The position numbers and the translations under genes were made by a program. Source: Hemicentrotus pulcherrimus (lineage: Eukaryota > Echinodermata > Echinoidea > Camarodonta > Strongylocentrotidae). From it: a stretch of DNA of 64,000 nucleotides. Under the pieces are notes generated by a model. It made no database searches, was not told the DNA's origin, and was given only the letters and a program-made list of their open reading frames with translations. Every line of letters begins with the position of its first letter. Positions within the stretch are counted from its first letter, which is position 1. Shown here piece by piece: positions 30,501 to 41,222 of the stretch. Location: contig BEXV01000074.1 in NCBI GenBank assembly GCA_003118195.1, positions 317,381 to 381,380 on the forward strand, in the 5' to 3' direction.

Positions 30501-33500
30501 ATGATAATTGCATAATTAGTAATAGAACATTCATTCATACTTATTAGCTAAAATATTGATTTCCATTACATTTACCCGAAATATTAATTGTGCCACTCAT
30601 TCAATTTAGAATGCAACATGAGCTCTGAAGTTCTGGGCCCCGTTGCACAAAACTTACCATTAATAGCAACTTTGCCATCAATGGTAACTACCATGGAAAC
30701 CTTGATTTTGATTGGCTGTTGAGCCCTGTTACCATGGTAGTTGCCATTGATGGCAAAGTTACCATTAATGGTGAGTTTTATGCAACATGTCTCCCACACA
30801 AAGTGGGTTGCCGTTTCAGTTGATGGGATAGAGCTACATACTTGTTCTAATCTCAGTCTTAACTAGTCTCAGGAAAGACAGGAAAAACTGCAGGTTTGTT
30901 TTTCCTACCACAAGGCACAGTATATGTATATTTAGACAAGATGAGTACATTTTTCCTTCTTCAGACAACTGGAGTATTTATGTATATATATACAAATATG
31001 TACATATATTTAGAGAAGATAAGTATAACCAGGCTTTCATTTAGTGTAGGAGTAACCCACTGTACCTGAAAGTAGGAAAATGCTTAGAAGCTTAATTATG
31101 GTTGGTAACATTGCAAAGTTGAGCAAGAGGCATTAAAGCTTCTTGCTTGAGGAATTGAAGACATGCTATTGCTTATTTTTTGTTAATCTTTATGTTCATG
31201 ATAACAAACAATTGTGCTAGGGATTAGGAATGGGCTTTAATATATGGACTACATTAGTGTTCAGATCCAGCAATATTTGATTATGAATTGATTTATCTGT
31301 TATAGTGCGTTATGGTTGGACAGTTGGAATCTTAAAGACTGCAGACGGTTGAGCGTTGTTGGTTGTCGTAGCGGTTATGTCAGACTTGTGTTAGTCAACA
31401 CAAGAAACAATGGTATGTCTAATGTTTTTTGTTTTTTTCCTTCGGTTTTATTTATATCCTTTTATAAAAATATTAAAGCCTTTAACATCCCTGACATGTA
31501 CTAACAGAAAGAAAATGCTATTAGTACCTTAGGATACCTGGGGGTGTTTCACAAAGACTAAGATCGACTTTAAGTTGGACTTAACTATGACAGGCCGTTC
31601 ATGCCATTATTTGCTCTCACCATTTACTGGCATTGGTCTCTCAAGAGACGTACAAATCATCGTCACAAATCTACAGAATTTACATTTTTTTATAAATCAT
31701 TAAAGAAGGAAAAAATATTATCCAAAGATCCTAATTGAGAGACTATTGAGAGCAACCAGGGGCATGAATGGCCTGCCATATTTAAGTCCAACTTAAAGTT
31801 AATCTTAGTCTTTGTGAAACACCCCTCTGGCCAAAAGCCAGTGTAATGATAGTACTTTGTAGGCACCCTGAGCACCTCTGGGATAGATACTTGCCCAATA
31901 TGAATGAAGCTGTTATTATCCATGATCAGCAAACAATCTGTTCACAAGTCTTGTCTTTTGTATGTGGAATTTAAAATCAAGTCAATAATGTTAAAGATAC
32001 TGCACATTGCTGGTAACAGTAAAAAGGTTGAAAAGATAATTTCCCTTTGTTTACCAATTTTTGGATACATGTGTGAGTACAGCACAACCCCATTTGCCAT
32101 TAATGTTTTCTTCTGGAAGATTCTTTTATTTTGCTTAGACGGTCATATGGTAACTGTTCCTAAAGGCCGCTTATTCTAAATTTATATACATATGCTTGTA
32201 GGGTTTGGCTCAAGTCTTCATACAATTAAAGGGATCGTGTAACAATGTTAAATCTGAGATACACGGCCCTACGTGTTATCAGTGTCTGTGATATGGTGTG
32301 ATATTGAAGCCCTAAAAAAATTGCGCTTCAAAATATCAAGAAGTGCCTCAAAAAAGTAAAAATTCTTTGAGTGACCGGTTTTACCGTACTCGTTTTCCCC
32401 AATACACTGTAGTGTTATGAAAACCGTCAGGTGAACGTTTTTCAAAATTTGTTATTCCAATCATAAATATCTTGATAACCAGGCAAGCGATCGGCTTGTA
32501 AAAGTCATGGGGTTCCTGACTGACCTGAAGGTTTATAATTATCATTGCATCATGAGCTAAATCCAGAATTTTGTTTCAGAATCTGAGACAAAGTTACTGG
32601 ATCCCTTTAATTATCAAGATATTTATGATTCATTCATTAGAGGTTATGAACCAGTGGGAGATGAATCATGATAGCGCCATCACATGTTCACAAATCTTCA
32701 CATCGTCTACTCACATGGAATCAGCATCGTCTTGGCTTGAGAGGAGAGAAGATGGAATCGAGGAGAAGGAGGAGGAGGAAGAAGATGTCGTTGATGATAC
32801 AATCTTAGATGAAGATGTTAATCTTCTTATCACCAGTGCTGTAGAAGGTGCTGTTGTTTACAGGTATATTTTAGGGTGATGGCTTCTCGTATAGCCCCAG
32901 TATCCATTTCTTTTACATACTCATGTCATTTACGCCACACAAATGTCATAGAATTAAATTTGCCCCTCTTCAAGGCCAAAGTGGTATGCCCTAGTGACCT
33001 AAAAAAAACAACTACATCCAAATGCTAACATTTTGTAATCAAGAACCCATAGGTTTAGAGTACTCGACTCTCTCTCCCACACACTTTCAATGAACACAAG
33101 AATACCCCAAGGCTGTGTACTGTCACTTATTTATTTTGTACTGTTTCCATGTACAAAATAACTGTCATGAAGATACGGAGTACAATATTATGTAGACTAA
33201 ACTTTCATTCGTATGGGGTAGTGAAGTTGAAAATTGCTCGTGTAATTGACAACCACAGACCTAGTGAATTATTAAAACCATAATATTTAATGCTATTCCA
33301 CTAGATAGCCACTCCATGCTGTCTTAGCTTAAGGCCCGGTCACACAGAGAGGACGCATGGGGAACGCACGGCCAGCGCATGGGAAATTTGCAAGTTTGGC
33401 CAGTGCGTTGTCGTGCACCCAACTTTTGACACATACTGCATAGCATGTTGCTAGCGCGCTGAGCGCATACAGGGCGCATACAGGGCGCATACAGTACGCA

Positions 33501-36500
33501 TACAGACATGATAACAACTTCCACGAATACACAGCGTGCTGCTAGCGCGCTGGACGAATGGTCCACGCATGCACCGCGTTCTACGACGCACGGCCAGCGC
33601 ATTGGACATCGGAAAAGGCCGTGTGCCTAACTTTTGTCATGATTTTGGAAAAGCTAGCTAACTGACACAAAATGCACAGCGTGTAGCAAGCGCGCTGTGC
33701 GTATACAGGGCGTGTGCCCCGCGTATGTCTGGCGCTGGTCTAGCACGCTCAACTCACGTCTGGCGTGCCTTTGGCGTGTACATTCATGCGTCGAGCTCCG
33801 CGCACACTTTTGAAAATGCTAAAAAAATCCAGACGCACGCAGCGAATGACAACGAAAGCATAGCGCTGGTCCAGTGTTGGTCCAGCGTGCTCGACGAACG
33901 AGTAACGAGTGATGACGCACGTCTAGCAAACGACAACGCACAGGCCAAAATTTGAAATTTTCCATGCGCTGGCCGTGCGTTTCCCATGCGTCCTCTCTGT
34001 GTGACCGGGCCTTAAGTTCCATGAAAACTAGGTTAATGATGTGATTACAGATAGAAGTTTCTTAATTTTCATTCATATAACTACTTGCACCCTCTCTATA
34101 GCAAACAATGCCAAAGCAGTGACCGTTGGTCCACCATGGTCCCCTTTTTCTTATGTTAATTGAGAGCTGATTTGATGAGATAACCACCTGTCAGTGACCA
34201 TGCAGGGAGGTCTAATTCCTCCTTGCCAAACTACCGGTAGTGCAGATAGACTTTAAAGGGATCCGGTAACTTTGTCTCAGATTCTGAAACAAAATCCTGG
34301 ATTTAGCTCATGCTACAATGATGATTATAAACTTTAGGTCAGTCAGGAACCCCATGACATTTACAAGCTCGATCACCTGTTTGATTACCAAGATATTTAT
34401 GATTGGAAATTTGAAAACAAATTTTGGGTATGCCAAATGGTTTTCATAACTACAGTCTTTTGGGGAAAACGAGTACCCGGTATGGTAAAACTGGTCACTC
34501 AAAGATTCTTACCTTTTTGAGGCACTTCTTGATCATTTTGAAGCACATTTTTTAAGGGCTTCAATATTCCACCATATCTCAGACATTGGTAACACATGGG
34601 GCCGTGCATCGCACATTTAACATTGCTAAATGATGCCTTTAAAGCATAGAATAAAACAAGTACAATTTCTTATATTTGTAACAGATGTGGCTGTCTACAG
34701 TTGATGCATTATTTACTCCTTCCATCTTTCAAAAAGGAAAGGACAATAGATTCTTGAGTATTTTTGATATCTTTCACTCTATATTAGTATATTCCCATTC
34801 AAAGGAATATAATTTGAATAACAGATTTTAGGTAAAGATTTATGGAATTCAAAACTATACTTTTCCAATTCCTATAGATTGTCCGTAACCAATCAAAATC
34901 AGCATGTTATGTGCATGAATCAGAAGCTCATTTCTAAATCAGAATATGTTCCGTCATTAATGTTCCTGTCTTTATGATTTAATTTATCACATCGGCTTCT
35001 GTTTGAAATTAATATCCCATAAAGTGAGCAGAAGAATGGAGGTTCATGCCTCATTTTGGTGACAAACCCCATTCACTACATATGTACACAATAAATCATT
35101 GTGTTTGTATTGATTGCATTCTCATCTCAGTATATTGCTTTAAAAAGTAAATTGCCCATACACAACTATGTACATGTGTATAGTTATCTTTTAAACCATA
35201 AAACAGATAAATTAATCAGAACAGAAGAAGCCATATTTGATTAAAGTACATGAAGAGAAAATTCTGATACACAACAATCTTTTTTTTTTTTCTTTCTTGA
35301 TCATGCATGAGCTTCTTACTGATTATTTGTTGTTTTCACTTTCTGTATCTATGAGGTTCAATGTTAGTTCAGTGCCATGAGAGATTGTATGTTGCACTAT
35401 GAAAAAAAGAGGAAATTTAAAAAAAATTACATTCATGTTTATTTTATGTACCGGTACTTTTTTTAAAGTACAAATGATCAATTTGTGTGTGATTGAAACC
35501 ACACAAATATACAGTATTTTTGTGGTTTAGATCCAACTAATGCAGTCAGGGGAAAAGATTTTTTTAGCAGCATCACCTGATTAGGTAATATATGTAGTTC
35601 AGATATGTGTGAATCACAAATTCAGTTGTCATCATTTTTGTACAAGTCTTTTACTTGTCTTTTTCCCTCTTGTATTATTTTCTTCTCCTTCACTCTCCTC
35701 GTCTTTTTATTCCTCTTCTTCTATTGTCCAGAAATGTATTGAAGGAGGGATTTGGGAATCAGACAGTGCTTCCACAAAGTGACTTGTTTGACTGTGCATT
35801 GTGTACATGTGTAGCAGACTTAGACTGGGATGGTCAGAATGAGCTTCTCATAGGCACGTATGGACAGGTAGGTCCATCATCTTTATACCGGTCAAGTGCC
35901 CACACTTTTTTGTGGTTAACTTTGCCAACCATGTTTGATGTGCCACACTTAATGATCTGCTAAAAAGCATGCAAACAATTTTTTACTTTATCAGTGCATA
36001 ATGTAGTGTTATGGTTACTTGGATCAACCTAATTTCAGTCTTGGTAACATTGAACTAAAAATTCAATGATTTTGCTGAAACCATACAAAATGGATAAAAG
36101 TAAGAATCAAAAGATATTTAACACACACATGACACAGACAGAGTTTTAAAATTAAACAACCAACTAGCCCTTTTGGAGGAGTAGGAAATTAGACTTCAAA
36201 CTCTACTGGTTAGATCCTTTTCAAAACCAATGTCCAGATGTGTTGAATAAGAATCATAACAAGAGCATATTTGTTTATTGGTTTGGTAACTTACAAGTAC
36301 ACTGTACTTCTAATCCAAGATTACCAATGTGGTTGAAATCTTGTATAGGCCCTCCTAGTTTACAAGTCAGAAAGTACTAATGCCATGATTGATATTTTAT
36401 TTATTTATTCTTATAGGCATTCATAAGTACTAAATGTGTTATCTCCTTGCATAGGCACTCTTGGCTTACAAGTATATCCCCCCTGAAAGTGAAAGCTTAC

Positions 36501-37636
36501 AAAGTACTGCGAATCAAGCTGCATCGGATAGCAGCCTTACTGAAGAGATATCAACCAAAGAAGATAATAGATCAACCACAGAAGATGAGAGAGAAGGAAG
36601 AGGAGGAGGAGGAGGAGGAGAAGGACATGGTCATTATGAGTTACTCTGGTCAAGAAGCTTTGCCCATCCACTTCTAACATTAAATCACGTTGACCTTACT
36701 GGAGATGGATTGAAAGAGGTCATAGTATTATCTACCAGAGGAGTACATGTTCTCCAGGTTTGTATGGTAGCTTTGAAATTCAACCGTCTGCATGTAGAAT
36801 CAAAATGGATATATTACTATTTTTTATTCTAATTGGAACATTTGACTGCCATATTGTATGATTACAAATATCCACAGTGGTGTTGGATCAGAGGTAATAC
36901 CTGTCTTGAAATTCATGACAATTATACAAATATAACTTTATCAATGAAAGGCACGATAGTTATCGCCTGCTTTTATGTTAAGCTGCGTATACATAGGTTT
37001 ATTGCTCATAATATTACTGGGATGTTGAAAACAGAAATTTGATAGGGATAGAGGGGAAAAAATTAAGGAAATTTGACATGCTCAGGGTTTAGACTTTATT
37101 CAAAATTGGCTTTTACAAAGAAGTTTCTCTAAGGTCTAAGTATTTCTCTTGTTAAAATGATTTTGAACCAGGATTAGGTTTAGCTGAATCGGTAGAATAC
37201 CAATTATGAGTAAAATATAAGAACACAGTGTGGTTATTACAGTGGAAACTACCGGTAGTTATGACGTCGACATTGGGATTATAAAAATCACCTCTTTAGC
37301 AAATATCAAAATTACCTTTTTATTTCATATACAGTCAAACCTGCTTCCATGACCACCTATCTACAATGACCACATTTTCTGTTTCCCTTGTAAATGGTTT
37401 ATCATTGAAACATGTACTAAAAGAACCTGTCTACAAAGACCACTTTTTGTATTTCCCTTGGGCGGGCGCAATAGACAGGTTTGACTGTATTTTGTTATTT
37501 CAGAGCTCTTTATAATGAATTCCATTGCATAAACTTTTTGTCCTAATCAATTCTTCTTCTACAGCATAATCTTGACAAGGCTGCTCAAAGATGTCTAGAT
37601 AGTTTGAAACAACTGGGTGGAGATGACCCAACATGA
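27289..37636 (+). CDS. KPTN: Kaptin, KICSTOR complex subunit (10 coding exons, one missing in a gap)
   Basis: Kaptin, with ITFG2, C12orf66 and SZT2, forms KICSTOR, which tethers GATOR1 to lysosomes and restrains mTORC1 when nutrients are low; it was first described as an actin-associated protein (established knowledge). Coding exons: 27289-27505, 27950-28035, 28466-28553, 28848-28902, [gap], 30376-30446, 31306-31412, 32641-32863, 35732-35867, 36455-36757, 37565-37636. Landmarks align with vertebrate kaptin: SQSNVYGL-like [116 protein letters not shown]. The last two resemble FG-GAP/calcium-loop beta-propeller turns. The exon encoding the segment between LGHTK and EQVGRF is absent and should lie in 29283-29789; phase requires a length of 1 modulo 3. 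Acidic and Gly-rich insertions make it longer than the human protein. Confidence 0.95.
27950..28035 (+). CDS. KPTN: KPTN coding exon 2
   Basis: Acceptor CGTCAG, donor AAG|GTATCA. It reads [20 protein letters not shown] then YIIGITFTK. Ends in phase 0. Confidence 0.95.
28466..28553 (+). CDS. KPTN: KPTN coding exon 3
   Basis: Acceptor TATAG after a T9 tract, donor CTC|GTAAGT. It reads [20 protein letters not shown] then SEYGLDSIA. Ends in phase 1. Confidence 0.95.
28848..28902 (+). CDS. KPTN: KPTN coding exon 4
   Basis: Acceptor GATACAG, donor AA|GTAAGA. It reads [18 protein letters not shown](K), matching the LELQFTPFQLCHAE region of vertebrate kaptin. Ends in phase 2. Confidence 0.93.
29283..29789. 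other. Assembly gap (507 N) inside KPTN
   Basis: Undetermined bases bordered on the right by C14. One conserved KPTN exon (the VFLLSG / IHLY part of the propeller in vertebrates) is expected here. Open frames crossing it are artefacts. Confidence 0.95.
30376..30446 (+). CDS. KPTN: KPTN coding exon 6
   Basis: Acceptor TACAG, donor GT|GTAAGT. It reads [20 protein letters not shown] then LPC(V). Ends in phase 2. Exon number assumes a single exon in the gap. Confidence 0.92.
30635..30786. mobile_element. Short foldback element, GGGCCCCGTTGCACAAAA ends
   Basis: A nearly perfect hairpin: the left arm contains TTACCATTAATAGCAACTTT, GCCATCAATGGTAACTACCA; the right arm contains TGGTAGTTGCCATTGATGGC, AAAGTTACCATTAATGG. 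The loop is about 35 bases. It is in a KPTN intron. A fragment of the same end (AAGTTTTATGCAACAGGCCC) recurs at about 48857-48876. Confidence 0.85.
31306..31412 (+). CDS. KPTN: KPTN coding exon 7
   Basis: Acceptor TTATAG, donor AATG|GTATGT. It reads (V)[19 protein letters not shown] then [16 protein letters not shown]. Ends in phase 1. Confidence 0.96.
31541..31825. mobile_element. Foldback element, GGGGTGTTTCACAAAG family, copy 2
   Basis: The left end GGGGTGTTTCACAAAGACTA and the right end TAGTCTTTGTGAAACACCCC are near-perfect inverted repeats extending about 60 bases (to GGCCGTTCATGCC / GGCATGAATGGCC). It is 285 bp, without coding content, in a KPTN intron. It matches the first 230 bases of the element at 16717. 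Confidence 0.88.
32230..32606 (+). mobile_element. TTAA-flanked inverted-repeat element (family B, copy 1)
   Basis: Ends AGGGATCGTGTAAC and GTTACTGGATCCCT are flanked by TTAA at 32226-32229 and 32607-32610. It is 377 bp. A second copy lies inverted at 34257-34638, aligning throughout (for example GTTTCAGAATCTGAGACAAA, TTTTGAGGCACTTCTTGAT on the complement). The right end is only 34 bp from the next KPTN exon. Confidence 0.82.
32641..32863 (+). CDS. KPTN: KPTN coding exon 8 (acidic insertion)
   Basis: Acceptor CATTAG, donor ACAG|GTATAT. It reads (E)[19 protein letters not shown], an acidic stretch [13 protein letters not shown], then [13 protein letters not shown]. The acidic stretch is an insertion relative to vertebrate kaptin. 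The length of 223 nt is not a multiple of three, so skipping would shift the frame. Confidence 0.93.
33333..34011. mobile_element. GC-rich TTAA-flanked inverted-repeat element (family C)
   Basis: The left end GGCCCGGTCACACAGAGAGG and the right end CCTCTCTGTGTGACCGGGCC are exact inverted repeats, and pairing continues with small differences for about 75 bases. It is flanked by TTAA at 33329-33332 and 34012-34015. The 679-bp interior is far richer in GC and CpG than its surroundings, with repeated GCGCATACAGG and CTAGCGCGCTG units. The open frames inside it are compositional. Confidence 0.88.
34070..34240 (-). repeat. Dispersed repeat, inverted relative to 44.09-44.24 kb
   Basis: TGAGAGCTGATTTGATGAGA, ATAACCACCTGTCAGTGA and CCATGGTCCCCTTTT occur here and, reverse-complemented and in the same order, at 44092-44240. 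It lies between two TTAA-flanked elements in a KPTN intron. Confidence 0.82.
34257..34638 (-). mobile_element. TTAA-flanked inverted-repeat element (family B, copy 2)
   Basis: Reverse-oriented relative of 32230-32606, flanked by TTAA at 34253-34256 and 34639-34642. It begins AGGGATCCGGTAACTTTGTC and ends AATGATGCCT. It lies in the KPTN intron after exon 8. Confidence 0.82.
34643..35731 (+). other. KPTN: Remainder of KPTN intron 8
   Basis: AT-rich with poly-T/A runs at about 35280 and 35402 and a TACCGGTA at 35449. It ends with a pyrimidine tract and acceptor GTCCAG. No exon was recognised. Confidence 0.7.
35732..35867 (+). CDS. KPTN: KPTN coding exon 9
   Basis: Acceptor GTCCAG, donor CAG|GTAGGT. 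It reads (R)[45 protein letters not shown]. The DLDWDGQNE turn resembles an FG-GAP calcium-binding loop. Ends in phase 0. Confidence 0.96.
36349..36386 (+). pseudogene. Decayed duplicate of the start of KPTN exon 10
   Basis: After TTGTATAG the sequence reads [13 protein letters not shown] in the KPTN frame and then runs to a stop; the real exon 106 bp downstream reads [20 protein letters not shown] after TGCATAG. About 20 of the first 24 bases match. It is probably a local duplication that kept the splice acceptor. Confidence 0.45.
36455..36757 (+). CDS. KPTN: KPTN coding exon 10
   Basis: Acceptor GCATAG, donor CAG|GTTTGT. It reads [20 protein letters not shown], a Ser/Thr/Glu- and Gly-rich linker (RGGGGGGEG), [39 protein letters not shown]. 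The linker is an insertion compared with vertebrates. Ends in phase 0. Confidence 0.95.
37332..37487. mobile_element. TA-flanked short inverted-repeat element (pogo/Tigger-like ends)
   Basis: CAGTCAAACCTG at the left and CAGGTTTGACTG at the right are exact inverted repeats, each flanked by TA. The interior repeats CTACAAxGACCAC. The 5'-CAG end with TA target duplication fits Tc1/mariner-pogo type transposons (inference). It is 156 bp, non-autonomous, in the last KPTN intron. Confidence 0.78.
37565..37636 (+). CDS. KPTN: KPTN last coding exon
   Basis: Acceptor TCTACAG. It reads [20 protein letters not shown] then DPT and TGA at 37634-37636. It corresponds to the C-terminal helix of kaptin but is much shorter than in human. 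Confidence 0.88.
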   Translation, partial: HNLDKAAQRCLDSLKQLGGDDPT

Positions 37637-39640
37637 TTGAATATTACAACAATGAACACTCTGAATGGTGCGTTTGCTGGAATCTATAGGCCTCTGTACT
37701 AAATATCAATTATTCACCAAGACGAAGCGTTGCTCTAATCGAAGGAAGAAAGAAGCCGAGAGCAATCAATACCAGTTTTTATATCATATTGGAGAGATGA
37801 ACATTGAGTGGACAGTATTCTGACATGAGATCAGATATTCATGGGTTAGTGATCTAAAGGAACTCTCCACTGTCTTTAATACATCAAATGTTTCACAAGA
37901 TTGAGTGATATGTACGAGCCATGTACCTGTGCCTAAGTCTTGACAAGACCAATTTGAAAGCATAGTTTTTGGCTGAATCTGATATGGAATGTTTTTATCC
38001 CAGTTATACATATCATATGCCATAGATTGTAACTGGGATATAATACATGTCACTTTTCAGTCGTACGAAGGAAATAGAGAGAAAAGTGACAGCTAATGTC
38101 AAACCAGAACTTTCCAGTAAAAAAAATAATTATGCATATTTCATGCAAAAATGACCAATTAGCAAAAGTGTTACGCTATAATTGTTCATGGTTTTACAGC
38201 AGTAAGGGGGGAAATTACAGTTTTTCTGGTATGAACATTGTCAAATACATGTATATACATTTTGATACTGAAATGAAAATAAATACGTTAGTGTCTCACT
38301 TTCATGCTCATACTGTGGTAAGACATATTTTTATTAGTATAACTTTTTCTATTCTGACAAAAAACCATTTCTGCTGCGAACCTTTTTGATGTCACTTTTC
38401 GATGTCATTGCATAAGCTTATAGCAGCCTGATTTATTAACATCTTAAAAAGAAAAATTCAATTAAACCCTCTACCCTAAATGTACCTCACAACAATAGTG
38501 TGAATTGAATGGGTACAGTATATGCTATGATTTGTTAGGGGTGCCAATCTGTGCATAAATGTACAAAATATGATCAGTATATTTATGGCTGGCTAAAGAA
38601 AAAAGAAATTTGTATTTTATGTATACAGTGAGTGTTAAATCAGTGTTCACTGATGTTGTACTAACATGTCCATGACAATAGGAAACGGTATGTTTATGTT
38701 CAACGTATGTTATACATATACGGTAGCTATAATGAGTGGTTGTACATAATACTACCTGCAGAATGGCTGTTATCTGATCATAGTAGGCAATCAGTATAAC
38801 CATAAGATGCAGGTTGAAATTCACAATTAATGCTTTTCTGTCTAAATCTACAATTCTGTCACTTTATGAAGGACGAAGTCGAATAATAAATTTCATGTGT
38901 GAACATCTGGCTTTGGTAGAGATACTGTCAACGATTATTCTTTCTTTTTTCTTTCAAACTGATTTGATCAAATCAAAACAAGACAACATGTAAAATATGA
39001 AATTAATGCTATTAAATTACTATTTTAAAAATTTATCTGTATGTGTTTGTATCATATTTAACAGATTCTGAGTATATATGGTTTGTCATGAATGTAGTTA
39101 GCCTCATCATATTAATCCACCTTACTTTATATATGAAAAGAAAACTACATTTAAAAAAAATCTCTACATTAAAGCTAATATTGGAATCTGGTAATAAAAT
39201 TGCATTTCCCAACAAAATTGGGTTGGAAGTAATGTTGAGTTGTCAATCATGCTATAAGAGCTGCTACTCTCATGTATTGTGTAAATGTTGTTCATGGCGA
39301 ATATGTCTGAAAAGTGGACACTCATTTACAACGATAAACAAAAGTCAAGTAATGAGGGTTTGGACCTTTTTTTATTCTTTTTAGAGACAATTTGAATGTT
39401 AACTGATTTCTTAAGGAAGTATGCTGAGCATATATCACTCTTCTTTATTCTCATTTTCATTCCTTCTATCCATCATAGCACATAGGGATATATTTGTAAT
39501 ATGATTTATTATTAAACTTGTAAATGTATACTGTTATTCAGCTTAGTTTTTCATGCACAAAATAAACACAGATTCAACATGAAAATCATTGATTTACAAT
39601 GAAACTTAAAACTAGGCTTGAAAAATATTTACTGAGAAGA
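37637..39640 (+). other. KPTN: Probable KPTN 3' UTR and downstream flank
   Basis: AT-rich, no coding exon. AATAAA at 38885-38890 (followed by a TGTGTG-like stretch) and at 39561-39566 are candidate polyadenylation signals. The end of the transcript cannot be fixed without RNA data. Confidence 0.4.
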
Positions 39641-39649
39641 AACATTACG

Positions 39650-41145
39650 AGGTGTGATGAAGTGATGATGGTGATGATGATAATGGTGATGATGGGGATG
39701 ATGATAAAGGTGATGTGATGATGGGGATAATGATAACAGTGATGTGATGATAGGATGATGATAATGGTGATGATGGGGATGATGATAAAGGTGATGATGG
39801 GGAGGATGATGATGAAAATGATGATGTGAAGATGGGGATGATGATAATGGTGATGTGATGATGGGGATGATGATGATGATGGAGATGATGATAATGGTGA
39901 TGGTGATGATGGGGATGTGAAGATGGGGATAACGATAATGGTGATGAGATGATGGGGATAATGTAAAGATGGTGATGAGGATGTGAAGATGGGGATGATG
40001 TGAAGACGGGGGTGATGATAATGGAGATGATGATGATGTAATGATGGTGATGATGATAATGGTGATGGAATGATGGGGATGATGTGCTTATGATGTTATG
40101 ATGATGATGATGATGGTGATGTGATGATGATGGGGATGATGATGATGGGAATGATGATGATGACAACGGAGGTGGATCCATGATAATCTGGCATGGGGCA
40201 CCAAGTCTGACAATCCTCTGACAAGAGAAGACAAAAGTTTTTCATATTTTCAAGTATGATGATGATGATGTGATGATGTGGATGGTGATGATGTTGTGAT
40301 GATGGTGATGATGATATTGGTGATGATGGGGATGATGATAATGTCCATGATGATGGTGATGATGATGATGTGATGATGTGGATGATGTGGATGATATGAT
40401 GTGATGATGGGGATGATGGTAATGGTGATGATGACGATGATGGTCAAGGGATATGATGGAGATGATGATGATGGTTATGATGATGATGGGATGATAGGGA
40501 TGATGATGATATGATGATGGGGATGATGATAATGGTGATGATGGGGATGATGATGATGGTCATGTGATGATGGAGATGATGATGATGGTTATGATGATGA
40601 TGGGGATGATGATATAATAAAAGTGATGATGATGGAGATGATGATAATGGTGATGATAATGATGTGATGATGGGGATGATGTGATGATGGGGATGATGAT
40701 AATAGTGATGATGATGAAGGGGATGATGATAATGTCCATATGATGATGATGATGTGATGATGTGGATGGTGATGATGATGTGATGATGGGGATGATGATA
40801 TTGGTGATGATGGTGATGATGATAATGTCCATGATGGGGATGATGATGAAGGGGATGATGATAATGTCCATGATGATGATGATGTGATGATGTGGATGGT
40901 GATGTGATGATGGGGATGATGATAATGGGGATGATAATAAAGGTGATGATGGGGATGGTGATGATGGGGATGATGATGATCGGGATGATGATAATGGTGA
41001 TGTAATGATGGGGATGATGGTGATGATGGAGGTGATGATAATGGTGATGGCGATGATGATAATGGTGATGTGATGATGGGGATAATGATGATGATGGGGA
41101 TGATGATGTGATGATGGGAATGATGATGACGACGGAGGTGGATCC
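39650..41145. repeat. GAT/GATGGGGAT minisatellite, duplicated as a ~966-bp unit
   Basis: Degenerate GATGATGGTGATGATGGGGA arrays cover 39650-40167 and 40257-41133. Each is followed by the same unique 90-base segment, GGAGGTGGATCCATGATAAT ... AGTTTTTCATATTTT (40168 and 41134). The copies start 966 bp apart. His/Ser/Pro/Ile-rich open frames of up to 244 codons on the - strand are by-products. Confidence 0.95.
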
Positions 41146-41222
41146 ATGATAATCTGGCATGGGGCACCAGTCTGACAATCCAATGACAAGAGATGAGAAA
41201 AGTTTTTCATATTTTAAAGTAC

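Noticed and set aside
39645..41210. Long His/Ser/Pro/Ile-rich open frames (178-244 codons) on the - strand
   Set aside because: They arise from GAT-rich minisatellite read in several frames at once; no start context, splice structure or domain.
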